Source: Oscillospiraceae bacterium
GTDB taxonomy: Bacteria > Bacillota > Clostridia > Oscillospirales > Ruminococcaceae
Assembly: GCA_024684395.1 (NCBI GenBank)
Contig: JAIKWY010000105.1
Span: 1 to 53,195, forward strand
DNA length: 53,195 nt
Reading direction: 5' to 3'
Positions within the stretch are counted from its first letter, which is position 1. Each line of letters opens with the position of its first letter. The notes under the pieces were generated by a model. The model searched no databases. It saw nothing but the letters and a program-made list of their open reading frames with translations, and had not been told where the DNA came from. Below are positions 16,564 to 25,361 of this stretch, piece by piece. A program made the translations under genes and the position numbers.

Positions 16564-17517
16564 TCAGGAACGTTCCGTCCAGACGCCGTCAAAGACGGTC
16601 TCGATATGCTTGCCGGAGCTCTCCGGGGTGTAGACCCAGCGGTCGATGTGATCGCCCTGGTAGAAATACCGGATCGGTTCCGGCTTGGCACCCTCCTCGC
16701 AGATGTCCACAAGGATCAGCTTGACCTTGAGCTTCTCGGGGATGAGCGCTTTGATGTATACACTTGCCCGCTGACCGATGGCGACCGGCTGACGCAGCTC
16801 GGCAAGACCTGCCAGGTTCGGCATGAGCTCGATGAATACGCCGTATTTCTCGATCGAACGGACGATGCCGGTCGTCGTTTCGCCGGCGTGATAGAGAGCG
16901 GCATTTTCCTCCCATGTGCCGAGCAGCTCCTTGTGGGAGAGGCAGATGTGCTTGTTCTGGAGCCCCTTGACGATCACACGGATCCGCTGTCCTACGCTGA
17001 AACGGTCGGACGGGTGGGAGATGCGTGACACGGAGATCATGTCGATCGGCACCATCGAAGCCACGCCGCAGCCGATGTCTACAAATGCCCCGAACGGCTC
17101 CAGATGCGTCACCCTTGCGCCGATGATGTCACCGGGCTGGAGCTTGGCAAGGTATTCCGCCTGACATGCTTCCTGCACGATGCGGCGGGAGAGGATCGCC
17201 AGCGGCTGCCCCTCGGCATCCGTCTCGATGCGCAGCACCCGGAAGCAGACCGGCTTTCCGACACGGGCGATCAGCGCGATGTCCCGTACCTCGCCCTCTG
17301 CGATGCCGACGGCACCTTCTGCACGGGGGATCATGCCCTTCATGCAGGGGAGATCGACCCAGAGATTGTGGCTGCTGTCACAGACGGTGACCCTTGCTTC
17401 GAGGATCCTGCCGGTGAGCTGCGCCTGTGCGAGCGACTGCGGGGTAGAGAGCGCCTCTCTGTTTTCCTGCGTGTCGATCAGGTCGCCCTCCGGATAGTAT
17501 GATAAATGTGTATTCAT
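16564..17517 (-). CDS. S1-domain RNA-binding protein
   Basis: 317 residues from ATG 17517, chosen because GGAGGT lies 8 bases upstream; the open frame continues upstream without an SD. At least two S1 folds are visible: one near 130-205 (LQPGDIIGARVTHLEPFGAFVDIG ... LSHKEL), one near 215-285 (HAGETTTGIVRSIEKYGVFIEL), plus a weaker one N-terminal at 30-105. This is the layout of short ribosomal-protein-S1-like proteins of Firmicutes, which bind RNA or ribosomes. The N-terminal S1 copy departs from consensus. A long leader of about 155 bases separates a consensus promoter from the start, which allows leader-based control. It is monocistronic, with a terminator directly downstream. Confidence 0.9.
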   Translation of the reverse strand: MNTHLSYYPEGDLIDTQENREALSTPQSLAQAQLTGRILEARVTVCDSSHNLWVDLPCMKGMIPRAEGAVGIAEGEVRDIALIARVGKPVCFRVLRIETDAEGQPLAILSRRIVQEACQAEYLAKLQPGDIIGARVTHLEPFGAFVDIGCGVASMVPIDMISVSRISHPSDRFSVGQRIRVIVKGLQNKHICLSHKELLGTWEENAALYHAGETTTGIVRSIEKYGVFIELMPNLAGLAELRQPVAIGQRASVYIKALIPEKLKVKLILVDICEEGAKPEPIRYFYQGDHIDRWVYTPESSGKHIETVFDGVWTERS

Positions 17518-17677
17518 GCTTTCGACCTCCGATTCATGATTTCGGTCAGTAATGACCCGGGCTGAACCCATTCCATCCTATGCGCCAGCGATCCGAATTA
17601 GAATACGGCGTGAAAGCCAAGGACTTTTTTATTGTTTCTGTAATCCATACTGAACGATCACAGTGTGGTACAACATT

Positions 17678-17706
17678 ATCATACCACTTTTCTTCTGTTT
17701 TGTCAA
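17678..17706 (-). promoter_or_regulatory. Promoter of the S1-domain gene
   Basis: On the minus strand, TTGACA (complement of 17701-17706), 17 bases, TATGAT (complement of 17678-17683). The leader to the ATG at 17517 is about 155 bases and contains a GGTCA / TGACC hairpin. Confidence 0.85.
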
Positions 17707-17774
17707 GTATTATTCATGTCATTTCTGATAGAAAATGGACATAGTTTTGTCATAAAATGAACTACTTGACAGAT

Positions 17775-18128
17775 TTATCGCTTTTTGTGCTGCATGTGAT
17801 AGGCGCCGAGCGACTGCATGATTGCCGATACACGGGTCTCTGACGTGCTGTCACAGATGACGGTGAGTTCGGCATTCAGGCGTTTCAGGTTCTCCGGGAT
17901 GTGACTTCCGTCGATCTCTGCATAGAGGACATCTGTGGCATAGTTCATCATCCGCAGATTTGCCGGCAGCATCGTGAAGCGCTCCCGCCCCCGTGCGGGC
18001 GGCACCGAACGTCCGAGCGGGCGCACGGTGATCCGGCGGATACTCTTCACGCTGCGGCGGATGCGTCCTGCCGCCAGATCGGCAAGCTCCTCGGTCTCAA
18101 AGATTCCGCTCACTTTGCATAATTCCAT
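17775..18128 (-). CDS. Unknown 117-residue protein
   Basis: A basic protein with an N-terminus of the form SGIFETEELADLAAGRIR, a pattern seen in small stress proteins of the YflT (heat-induced stress protein) type in which a beta strand leads into a helix that faces Glu/Asp. That similarity is weak and given only as a lead. The middle holds an Arg/Pro-rich stretch (RPLGRSVPPARGRER) likely to be disordered, and the C-terminus ends HMQHKKR. SD AAAGGGG lies before the ATG at 18128. The gene is divergent from the DUF951-prfA operon. No clear promoter was found in the 110 bases upstream. Confidence 0.65.
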   Translation of the reverse strand: MELCKVSGIFETEELADLAAGRIRRSVKSIRRITVRPLGRSVPPARGRERFTMLPANLRMMNYATDVLYAEIDGSHIPENLKRLNAELTVICDSTSETRVSAIMQSLGAYHMQHKKR

Positions 18129-18238
18129 ATCTTGTGCCCCTTTCCATGACCGGCAACGATTTGGCTGTCGCCTTGCATAGGTTATGGGATGAAATTTTAT
18201 GATTATTCAACAAAACAAAAAAAATTGCTGTCAGACAG

Positions 18239-18267
18239 TTGCCTTTTGCTTGAAAATGCGGTATAAT
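18239..18267 (+). promoter_or_regulatory. Promoter of the DUF951-prfA operon
   Basis: TTGCCT at 18239-18244, 17 bases, TATAAT at 18262-18267. The -10 is perfect and the -35 matches four of six. It lies 41 bases before the first start codon. Confidence 0.75.
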
Positions 18268-18307
18268 ATTTTTAGCTATCGCTCATTTTATGAAAGGGGT
18301 GCTCACA

Positions 18308-18496
18308 ATGGATGTGCGTGTGGGAGACAGACTGCTGATGAAAAAACAACACCCCTGCGGTTCCAAGGAGATGCTCGTTCTGCGCACCGGCATGGATTTC
18401 CGGCTGCGCTGCATCGGCTGCGGGCGGGAGTTCATGGTGCCCCGGCTCAAAATAGAGAAGCATATCAAGAAGATCACACATCAGGACGGTGAATAA
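18308..18496 (+). CDS. DUF951 family protein
   Basis: 62 residues. It has the conserved DUF951 core: [15 protein letters not shown], then [19 protein letters not shown], with a CxxC pair (CIGC) and a further Cys that could bind metal. The family is widespread in Firmicutes and of unknown function. The ATG at 18308 is preferred because AAAGGGG lies 8 bases upstream; the in-frame ATG at 18290 overlaps that SD. It is first in an operon with prfA, two bases after its stop, which suggests a translation-related role by association only. Confidence 0.9.
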   Translation: MDVRVGDRLLMKKQHPCGSKEMLVLRTGMDFRLRCIGCGREFMVPRLKIEKHIKKITHQDGE

Positions 18497-18498
18497 GT

Positions 18499-19575
18499 AT
18501 GTTTGAAAAGCTGCTGACGATGGAGGCGCACTACGAAGAGATCAGTGGACAGCTCTCCGACCCGGCAGTCATCGGCGACCGTGAGCAGTATGCGGCGCTC
18601 ATGAAGGAATACAAGAACTTGACGCCCATCATCGAGGCGTTCCGGGCATACAAGACTACCCGGGAGGAGCTCGAGGAGGCTAAGGAGCTGCTTTCCTCCG
18701 GTGAGGCGGATGCGGAGCTGCGGGAAATGGCACAGCTCCAGCTCGATGAGGCAAAGTCCGTCATCGAGGAGCAGGAGCAGGCGCTCAAGATCCTGCTGCT
18801 CCCGAAGGATCCCAACGATGACAAGAGCGTCATCATCGAGATCCGAAGCGGTGTCGGCGGCGAGGAGGCTTCGCTCTTTGCCAACTCCATCTACCGCATG
18901 TACAGCATGTATGCCGAGGCGCACCGCTGGACGCTCGAAGTGCTCAGCGCCTCTCCGACGGAGCTGGGCGGCTTCAAGGAGATCAGCTTCTCCGTGGAAG
19001 GGGAGGGCGCTTATTCCCGCCTGAAATACGAGAGCGGCGTTCACCGTGTGCAGCGTGTGCCGGAAACGGAATCGCAGGGGCGCATCCAGACTTCTGCCGT
19101 GACCGTTGCCGTACTTCCGGAGGCGGATGAGGTGGAGCTGGAGATCAATCCCACCGACCTGAAGATCGACGTATTCCGGTCGAGCGGTGCCGGCGGGCAG
19201 CATATCAACAAGACGGAATCCGCCGTCCGCATCACCCATCTGCCGACGGGCGTTGTGGTGGAGTGTCAGGACGAGCGCAGCCAGCATAAGAATAAGGATA
19301 AGGCGATGAAGGTGCTCCGGGCTCGGCTCTATGAGGCAATGCAGCAGGAGCAGACCGACAAGATCGCCTCCGAGCGGAAGATGCAGGTCGGTTCGGGCGA
19401 CCGTTCCGAGCGCATCCGCACTTATAACTTCCCGCAGGGGCGCATGACCGATCATCGCATCGGGCTGACGCTCTACAGGCTGGAAGCCATCATGAACGGG
19501 GATCTGGACGAGATATTCGATGCGCTTGCCACCGCCGATCAGGCGGCAAAGCTGGCGGGACAGGAGCAGTCATGA
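18499..19575 (+). CDS. prfA: Peptide chain release factor 1
   Basis: 358 residues, the normal RF1 length. It recognises UAA and UAG in the ribosomal A site and triggers peptide release. The GGQ motif ([17 protein letters not shown]) lies near residue 234. The stop-recognition domain includes the [12 protein letters not shown] stretch typical of RF1 (PxT-like loop at [14 protein letters not shown]). The last four bases overlap the start of tsaC (ATGA), so the two are translationally coupled. It starts two bases after the DUF951 stop. Confidence 0.97.
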   Translation: MFEKLLTMEAHYEEISGQLSDPAVIGDREQYAALMKEYKNLTPIIEAFRAYKTTREELEEAKELLSSGEADAELREMAQLQLDEAKSVIEEQEQALKILLLPKDPNDDKSVIIEIRSGVGGEEASLFANSIYRMYSMYAEAHRWTLEVLSASPTELGGFKEISFSVEGEGAYSRLKYESGVHRVQRVPETESQGRIQTSAVTVAVLPEADEVELEINPTDLKIDVFRSSGAGGQHINKTESAVRITHLPTGVVVECQDERSQHKNKDKAMKVLRARLYEAMQQEQTDKIASERKMQVGSGDRSERIRTYNFPQGRMTDHRIGLTLYRLEAIMNGDLDEIFDALATADQAAKLAGQEQS

Positions 19576-20585
19576 CGAAGCTGCTGCATGATACGAGAGA
19601 AGATATTGCCGAAGCGGCTGCGCTGCTTCGTGCAGGGGAGCTGGTGGCATTCCCGACCGAGACGGTCTACGGGCTCGGCGCCGATGCCAGACGGGCAGAC
19701 AGCGTGCGGGCGGTCTTTGCCGCAAAGGGCAGACCGGCTGACAATCCGCTGATCGTCCATATTGCGGATATGGAGATGCTGCCGGAGATCGCTTCTGAGA
19801 TCCCGGAGATCGCTTTGCGGCTGAGCAAGGTGTTCTGGCCGGGACCGCTGACGATGGTGCTGCCGAAGCAGCCCGTCATCCCCGAGGTGACATCGGGCGG
19901 GTTGGATACCGTTGGCATCCGGATGCCGTCCCATCCTGTGGCAAGGGCGCTTATCGCTGCATCGGGCTGTCCGATCGCTGCGCCGTCTGCCAATCGTTCC
20001 GGCAGACCGAGCCCGACGACGGCAAGGCATGTCATGGACGATATGGACGGGCGCATCGCTGCCGTTCTTGACGGCGGACAGTGCGAGGTCGGTGTCGAAT
20101 CGACGGTCATCTGCTTTGATGATGCCGAAACCATCCACATCCTGCGGCCGGGTCTGATCTCGGCGGAGGACTTAGCGCCCTATGCAAAGCATGTCTATGT
20201 GGACAAGGCGATCTTTGAGCAGATCGCACCGGATGCGAAGGTCGCATCCCCGGGCATGAAGTACAAGCACTATGCCCCCAGGGCTAAGATACTGCCGGTG
20301 GATGCACCGGATTTTGATGCATTTTCCGCCTATGTGCTGGCACATGCGCAGGAGGATACCTGGTGTCTGCTGTTTGATGCCGACCCGGAGATCCCCGGCG
20401 TGAAAGCCATGCGCTACGGCGATGACGGCGCCGCACAGGCGCACGATCTGTTCCTGCGCTTCCGGGAGCTGGACGAAGCCGGAGCGGGGACTGTTTATGT
20501 TCGTATGCCGCAGAAGACCGGGGCGGATCTGTCCGTCTACAACCGGCTCATGCGAGCGGCTGGATTCGAGGTGATAACGGTATGA
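19572..20585 (+). CDS. tsaC: L-threonylcarbamoyladenylate synthase (Sua5/YwlC type)
   Basis: 337 residues, so the long Sua5 form with the YrdC domain (about 10-200) and a C-terminal Sua5 domain. It makes threonylcarbamoyl-AMP for the t6A modification of tRNAs that read ANN codons. Visible motifs: [37 protein letters not shown], and the substrate loop [18 protein letters not shown]. The inter-domain [11 protein letters not shown] sequence is also typical of Sua5. It overlaps prfA and coaE by four bases at each end, and this prfA-tsaC neighbourhood is common in Firmicutes. Confidence 0.95.
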   Translation: MTKLLHDTREDIAEAAALLRAGELVAFPTETVYGLGADARRADSVRAVFAAKGRPADNPLIVHIADMEMLPEIASEIPEIALRLSKVFWPGPLTMVLPKQPVIPEVTSGGLDTVGIRMPSHPVARALIAASGCPIAAPSANRSGRPSPTTARHVMDDMDGRIAAVLDGGQCEVGVESTVICFDDAETIHILRPGLISAEDLAPYAKHVYVDKAIFEQIAPDAKVASPGMKYKHYAPRAKILPVDAPDFDAFSAYVLAHAQEDTWCLLFDADPEIPGVKAMRYGDDGAAQAHDLFLRFRELDEAGAGTVYVRMPQKTGADLSVYNRLMRAAGFEVITV

Positions 20586-21217
20586 GCGAAAAGGATACTC
20601 TCATCGTAGGCCTGACCGGACAGACCGGTGCCGGCAAGAGTACGGCAGCGGAAGTGTTCCTCGGGCAGGGCTTCGTGCATATTGATGCCGACCAGATCAG
20701 CAGGGAAGTGGTCGAGCCGGGAAAACCGTGCCTTGACGAGCTGTTCGACTTCTTCGGCAGCAGGATCAAGAACCCGGACGGTTCCCTGAACCGGAAGGTA
20801 CTGGCATCTATCGCATTCTCGGACAGAAAGAAGCTCGAAAGCCTCAACAGCATCTGTCACCCGTACATCACGGAGGAGATCTTTGAGCGCATCAAGTACT
20901 ACTCGGGGCAGGGCGAGCATTTTGTGCTGCTCGATGCACCGACGCTGTTTGAGAGCCGTGCTTCGGATTTCTGCGATCTCATCATTTCCGTCATCGCCGA
21001 CCCGGACATCCGCCGTGACCGCATCATGAAGCGGGACGGTCTGACCGAGGAGGAGGCGCTGTGCCGGATGAATGCGCAGCTGCCGGAGGATTTCTTCATC
21101 AAGGAGTCGGATCATGTCATCCGCAACAATGACGGGCTGGCAAAGCTCTGCGCCCTCTCGGAGGAGGTCGCTGACAAGATCAAGGCATATTATGTACAAC
21201 GCTATCACAGCAAATAA
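20582..21217 (+). CDS. coaE: Dephospho-CoA kinase
   Basis: 211 residues, slightly longer than average. It catalyses the last step of coenzyme A synthesis, ATP-dependent phosphorylation of the 3'-hydroxyl. P-loop GLTGQTGAGKSTAAEVF near residue 11, DADQISREVV (conserved Asp-Ala-Asp), LLDAPTLFES in place of the usual DVPLLFE, and the lid segment DIRRDRIMKRDGLTEEEA. It overlaps tsaC by four bases. Identification is firm despite a fairly divergent sequence. Confidence 0.92.
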   Translation: MSEKDTLIVGLTGQTGAGKSTAAEVFLGQGFVHIDADQISREVVEPGKPCLDELFDFFGSRIKNPDGSLNRKVLASIAFSDRKKLESLNSICHPYITEEIFERIKYYSGQGEHFVLLDAPTLFESRASDFCDLIISVIADPDIRRDRIMKRDGLTEEEALCRMNAQLPEDFFIKESDHVIRNNDGLAKLCALSEEVADKIKAYYVQRYHSK

Positions 21218-21244
21218 TGTAGCTACAGAAAGGTGGTCATTATC

Positions 21245-22657
21245 ATGGCAAGAGGCAAGAAGGAAGAAAATGACGCAAAGGCATTGAAGGAGGCGCTGTT
21301 CTCCTCCAAGAAGCACGCCGCACAGCGCATGGACGACAAGGAGATGCAGCAGTGCGAGGCATTCAATGCGGAGTATATCGCATTCATGAACCGCTGCAAG
21401 ACCGAGCGTGAGGCTGCGGGGTTCTTTACCGAGACGCTCGAAGCAAAGGGCTTCAAGCCGTTCAAGCCTGGTATGAAGCTGAAAGCCGGCGACAAGGTCT
21501 ATCTGAACAACAGAGGAAAGGCTGTCATCCTGGCGACGATCGGCACGGCGCCCATCACCGATGGCGTGCGGCTGTGTGCGGCGCATATCGACTCGCCCCG
21601 CCTTGACCTGAAGCAGCATCCGCTGTATGAGGCGGAGGAGATCGGCTATTTCAAGACACATTACTATGGCGGCATCAAGAAGTACCAGTGGACTGCCATC
21701 CCGCTGTCTCTGCACGGCGTGATCGTGCGCAGCGACGGCGAGAAGATCACCGTGCGCATCGGTGAGGAGGAGGGCGATCCGGTGTTCTATATCACCGATC
21801 TGCTGCCGCACCTTGCCACCGAGCAGATGAAGCGCCCGCTCTCGACCGGCATCAAGGGCGAGGAGCTGAACATCGTGGTCGGCTCCATGCCGTTCAAGAC
21901 GGATGCAGGTTCTGAGCTCGTGAAGCTCGGTCTGATGAAGCTCCTGAACGAAAAATACGGCATCGTGGAGGATGATTTCCTCTCCGCCGAGCTCGAGATC
22001 GTGCCGGCATTCCCGGCAAAGGAGGTCGGCTTCGACCGCAGCATGATCGGCGCTTACGGTCATGACGACAGAGTGTGCTCCTTCCCGGCATTCCGTGCTT
22101 CCCTCGACGTGGAGAAGCCCGTACACACGAGCGTTGTCATCCTCACCGACAAGGAGGAGACCGGCAGCGACGGCAACACGGGTCTGTGCTCTTCTTATCT
22201 GAAATATTTCCTCATGGACTTAGCGGAGTGCTTCAAGGCGAACGGCAGACATGTCATGAGCGCTTCCAAGTGCCTGTCTGCGGATGTGAATGCGGGCTTT
22301 GACCCGACCTTCCCGGAGGTGCTCGAGCGCAACAACTGCGCCTATATCAACCACGGCGTATGCGTGACCAAATTCACGGGCGCACGGGGCAAGTCCGGCA
22401 CTTCGGATGCTTCGGCGGAGTTTGTCGGCGAGATCCGGCAGATCCTCGATGCGGGCAATGTCATCTGGCAGACCGGTGAGCTCGGCAAGGTCGATATGGG
22501 CGGCGGCGGCACCGTTGCGGCATATATCGCCAACCTCGACATCGACACCATCGACATCGGTGTACCGGTGCTCTCGATGCACGCACCCTATGAACTCGTG
22601 GCAAAGACCGATGTCTGGGCGGCATACCGGGCATTCAAGGTCTTCCTGGAAAGCTGA
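21245..22657 (+). CDS. M18 family aspartyl aminopeptidase
   Basis: 470 residues. A cytosolic zinc aminopeptidase of the M18 family (bacterial ApeA/LAP4 type, forming tetrahedral dodecamers), which removes N-terminal residues, often acidic. Metal and catalytic motifs: AAHIDSPRLDLK, ILTDKEETGSDGNTG (catalytic and ligand Glu), a substrate/metal Asp in SADVNAGFDP, and SMHAPYELVAKTD near the C-terminus with the last His ligand. The start is ATG 21245, with AAAGGTGG 8 bases upstream; the alternative GTG lies within the SD. It lies 27 bases after coaE, in the same run. Confidence 0.93.
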   Translation: MARGKKEENDAKALKEALFSSKKHAAQRMDDKEMQQCEAFNAEYIAFMNRCKTEREAAGFFTETLEAKGFKPFKPGMKLKAGDKVYLNNRGKAVILATIGTAPITDGVRLCAAHIDSPRLDLKQHPLYEAEEIGYFKTHYYGGIKKYQWTAIPLSLHGVIVRSDGEKITVRIGEEEGDPVFYITDLLPHLATEQMKRPLSTGIKGEELNIVVGSMPFKTDAGSELVKLGLMKLLNEKYGIVEDDFLSAELEIVPAFPAKEVGFDRSMIGAYGHDDRVCSFPAFRASLDVEKPVHTSVVILTDKEETGSDGNTGLCSSYLKYFLMDLAECFKANGRHVMSASKCLSADVNAGFDPTFPEVLERNNCAYINHGVCVTKFTGARGKSGTSDASAEFVGEIRQILDAGNVIWQTGELGKVDMGGGGTVAAYIANLDIDTIDIGVPVLSMHAPYELVAKTDVWAAYRAFKVFLES

Positions 22658-22665
22658 GGTAAGTT

Positions 22666-22884
22666 ATGTTTAGCTATATGGATCTGACGATCACGCTGAC
22701 GGATGCGGACGGCACCACGGTACAGGAATGGGCATTCAAGGAAGTGCTGATCGACAGCACGGAGCATGGCATTCTGCTGCGGAACAAGAAGAACAAGATC
22801 GTGTTCTTCATCAAGCCGAGCCGTGATCTGACGCTCACCATCGAGGAGACGGGCGAGGATCACTGCACCTACAAAGCGAACTGA
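22666..22884 (+). CDS. Unknown small protein (72 residues)
   Basis: Begins MFSYMDLTITLTDADG and is mostly predicted beta strand, ending with a short acidic tail. I do not recognise the family. The GAGG used as SD is formed by the stop region of the preceding M18 gene (TGAGGTAA), with an 8-base gap, and the following exonuclease gene starts 8 bases after its stop in the same manner. Tight spacing on both sides supports that it is a real gene in this operon. Confidence 0.7.
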   Translation: MFSYMDLTITLTDADGTTVQEWAFKEVLIDSTEHGILLRNKKNKIVFFIKPSRDLTLTIEETGEDHCTYKAN

Positions 22885-22892
22885 GGTGGCAT

Positions 22893-23642
22893 ATGAAGCT
22901 GATCTCATGGAATGTCAACGGATTCCGGGCGTGTCTCACCAAGGGGTTTGAGGAGCGCTTCCGGGAGTTTGATGCGGATGTGTTCTGCATCCAGGAAACC
23001 AAGATGCAGCCCGAGCAGGTGACGACCTCCTTCGAGGGCTACACACAGTATTTCAACAGCGCCGTGAAGAAGGGCTATTCCGGCACGGCGGTGTTCACCA
23101 AGACCGAGCCGCTGAATGTGACCTTCAACTTTGAGGGGCATACGGATGAAGGGCGTGCCATCATCGCCGAGTACGAGACGTTCCGGCTGGTGGATCTCTA
23201 TGTGCCGAATGCACAGCGGGAGCTTGCCCGCATCGACTACCGGATGCAGTGGGAGGATGACCTGCGGGCGTTCCTCACGGAGCTCGACAAGGATAAACCG
23301 GTCATCGTCTGCGGCGATCTGAACGTCGCTCACAACGAGATCGACCTGAAAAATGCCAAGGCGAACATCGGCAACGCCGGCTTCTCCTATGAGGAGCGTG
23401 GAAAGTTCGATGAGCTCCTGGCGGCAGGCTTCACGGATACGTTCCGGTATCTCCACCCCGACCAGAAGGATGCCTACTCCTGGTGGTCGTATATGGGCAG
23501 GGCGAGAGAGAAGAACGTCGGCTGGCGGATCGACTATTTCCTCGTCTCCAACCGCATCGCTGAAAAGATCCGGAAGGCGGAGATCTTCCCGGAGGTCATG
23601 GGCAGCGATCATTGCCCGGTCGGTCTGGAAATTGATATTTAA
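22893..23642 (+). CDS. xth: Exodeoxyribonuclease III / AP endonuclease
   Basis: 249 residues, the standard length. A DNA-repair enzyme that cuts at abasic sites and degrades 3' ends. All ExoIII motifs are visible: SWNVNGFRA, IQETKMQ (metal-binding Glu), YVPNAQ, CGDLNVAHNEIDL, the WWSYMGRAREKNVGWRIDYFL block with catalytic Asp, and SDHCPVGLEI with the catalytic His. SD GAGGTGG overlaps the stop of the preceding small gene. It is the last gene of the plus-strand housekeeping run. A hairpin lies 25 bases downstream. Confidence 0.96.
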   Translation: MKLISWNVNGFRACLTKGFEERFREFDADVFCIQETKMQPEQVTTSFEGYTQYFNSAVKKGYSGTAVFTKTEPLNVTFNFEGHTDEGRAIIAEYETFRLVDLYVPNAQRELARIDYRMQWEDDLRAFLTELDKDKPVIVCGDLNVAHNEIDLKNAKANIGNAGFSYEERGKFDELLAAGFTDTFRYLHPDQKDAYSWWSYMGRAREKNVGWRIDYFLVSNRIAEKIRKAEIFPEVMGSDHCPVGLEIDI

Positions 23643-23667
23643 CGTAAAATAGCCATATTGCAACTAT

Positions 23668-23697
23668 CGATCTCCCTGCGAAACAGCGGGGAGATCG
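23668..23697. other. Hairpin after xth
   Basis: CGATCTCCCTG pairs with CAG-CGGGGAGATCG across the loop CGAAA. It is strong but lacks a T-run on either side, so it may be an mRNA end stabiliser rather than a complete terminator. Confidence 0.6.
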
Positions 23698-23813
23698 TTG
23701 ACAGCTTGTGGAAACCTGGGTTTTCAACAGGTTTTTCCCAAGATAAAAACGCAAACATCATAGAAAGAAAAATTGTGCATTCCGATGATTTTTTTGAAGT
23801 TTTTCATAAACTC

Positions 23814-23842
23814 TTGCAAGAATTTTCAGAATGGTGTACAAT
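23814..23842 (+). promoter_or_regulatory. Promoter of the acyl-transfer gene set
   Basis: TTGCAA at 23814-23819, 17 bases, TACAAT at 23837-23842, followed by an 80-base leader to the MBOAT start. Of the four genes downstream, the first two follow at once; a 215-base gap precedes the third. Confidence 0.7.
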
Positions 23843-23921
23843 AAAAAGGCGGCTTATTCACCGCTATGCACATCAAAAATCGTTTGGAATACAAAAACTG
23901 TAGAACAGAGGCGACACGTAC

Positions 23922-25322
23922 ATGATCTTTTCAAGTCTGATTTTCCTGTACCTGTTCCTGCCCTTGTGTCTGTTGTCGTATGCGGCAGTCAAGAGGGTCT
24001 CTGACCGGAACATGGTACTGATACTGTTCTCCCTGCTCTTCTATGCGTGGGGCGAACCCAAGCGCATCGTCTATCTGCTGCTGAGTGCGGCGGTCAATTA
24101 CATATGCGGCATCGGCGCCGGAAAGGCGAAACCGATCTTCCGGAAGATCGCCGTCGGCATCAGCCTGATCTTCAACATCGGCATGATCGGCGTCTTCAAG
24201 TACAGCGGCTTCCTTGTCGAGAACATCAATGCCATCTTCGGCGCCCATTTCCCGGTGCCCGAGATCGCTCAGATGATCGGCATCAGCTTCTACACCTTCC
24301 AGGTCATGTCCTATGTCGTGGACTGCTACTGGGAGAAGGTCGAACCGCAGAAGGATCCGCTCAAGCTGCTCCTGTATGTCTGCCTGTTCCCGCAGCTCAT
24401 TGCGGGACCGATCGTCCGCTACAGCACCATTGCGGCGGAGATCGAGAACCGTGAGACGACCTTGCAGGATCTCAGCTATGGTCTGAGCCGTTTCGTGGTC
24501 GGTCTTGCCAAGAAGGTCGTCCTCGCTGACCAGCTCTTCCGCATCGTGGATCAGTTCCTCGGCAGCAAGCCGGAGGACCTGACGATCTGCGCTACCTGGT
24601 ACGGCATCATCGTATATTCGCTCTATATTTATTTCGACTTCTCCGGTTATTCCGATATGGCGATCGGTCTTGGTCGGATCTTCGGATTCCACTTCGACGA
24701 GAACTTCCGGCATCCGTATCTCTGCAAGGACATCCAGGAATTCTGGCAGAGATGGCATATCTCCCTCGGTACGTTCTTCCGTGACTACCTGATGCCCGTT
24801 CCCGTGTTCGGCATCCGCAACAAGTACCTGAGCCTTGCGCTCGTATGGCTCTGCACCGGCATCTGGCACGGCGCAAGCTGGAACTATGTCCTCTGGGGCG
24901 TGTACTACGGCGCATTCATTTTGCTCGAGACCAAGATCGGCAAAAAGAAGATGAAGAAGGTGCCCATCGTGCTGCGGCATATCTACAGCAAGCTGGTCAT
25001 CATCATCGGCTACGGTCTGTTCTATTTCGAGGACTTCAAGCAGCTCGGTCTGTTCTTCCGGAACCTGACCCCGTTCAATCCCAACGGCTTTTTCAGCTTT
25101 GCGGAGCAGATGTCTTTCTACAACAACCTGTTCCTGCTGATCGCCGGTGTGCTCTGCTGCTTCCCGCTCCTCGACATCCCGAAGAAGATCACCGAGAAGC
25201 ACGAGGCGCTCAAAGCACCGATCTCCGTTGTCGGGACGGTCTGCTGCGCTGTGCTGCTCGTCCTGAGCAGTATCCTGCTCGTGGATGCCACGACAAAGGC
25301 ATTCCTTTACTACAGATTCTAA
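23922..25322 (+). CDS. MBOAT family O-acyltransferase (AlgI/DltB-like)
   Basis: 466 residues, with about ten membrane helices. It begins MIFSSLIFLYLFLPL, the typical AlgI-class N-terminus. The family motifs are FAGPIVRY-like LIAGPIVRY, FWQRWHISLGTFFRDYL (conserved Trp-His region), and GIWHGASWNYVLWG containing the catalytic His. Proteins of this family move acyl groups from a cytosolic donor to an extracytoplasmic glycan (alginate acetylation, D-alanylation by DltB). It is followed by a DHHW protein and, further on, FkbH and acyl carrier protein genes. The acyl group carried is therefore probably not simple acetate but an acyl-ACP (inference). SD AGAGGCG lies upstream of the ATG. Confidence 0.92.
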   Translation: MIFSSLIFLYLFLPLCLLSYAAVKRVSDRNMVLILFSLLFYAWGEPKRIVYLLLSAAVNYICGIGAGKAKPIFRKIAVGISLIFNIGMIGVFKYSGFLVENINAIFGAHFPVPEIAQMIGISFYTFQVMSYVVDCYWEKVEPQKDPLKLLLYVCLFPQLIAGPIVRYSTIAAEIENRETTLQDLSYGLSRFVVGLAKKVVLADQLFRIVDQFLGSKPEDLTICATWYGIIVYSLYIYFDFSGYSDMAIGLGRIFGFHFDENFRHPYLCKDIQEFWQRWHISLGTFFRDYLMPVPVFGIRNKYLSLALVWLCTGIWHGASWNYVLWGVYYGAFILLETKIGKKKMKKVPIVLRHIYSKLVIIIGYGLFYFEDFKQLGLFFRNLTPFNPNGFFSFAEQMSFYNNLFLLIAGVLCCFPLLDIPKKITEKHEALKAPISVVGTVCCAVLLVLSSILLVDATTKAFLYYRF

Positions 25323-25361
25323 GCGTTTCACGGGGGTGCTCCCCGCCAAGGAGGCATTTAC

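Noticed and set aside
20537-22126. A 529-codon minus-strand frame over coaE and the M18 gene
   Set aside because: Same shadow effect; the plus-strand products are firmly identified.
23699-23755. TTGTGGAAA and TTTTCAACAGG motifs resembling DnaA boxes
   Set aside because: Only loose matches to TTATCCACA, too few, with no dnaA or dnaN nearby; chance in an AT-rich leader is likelier than an origin.
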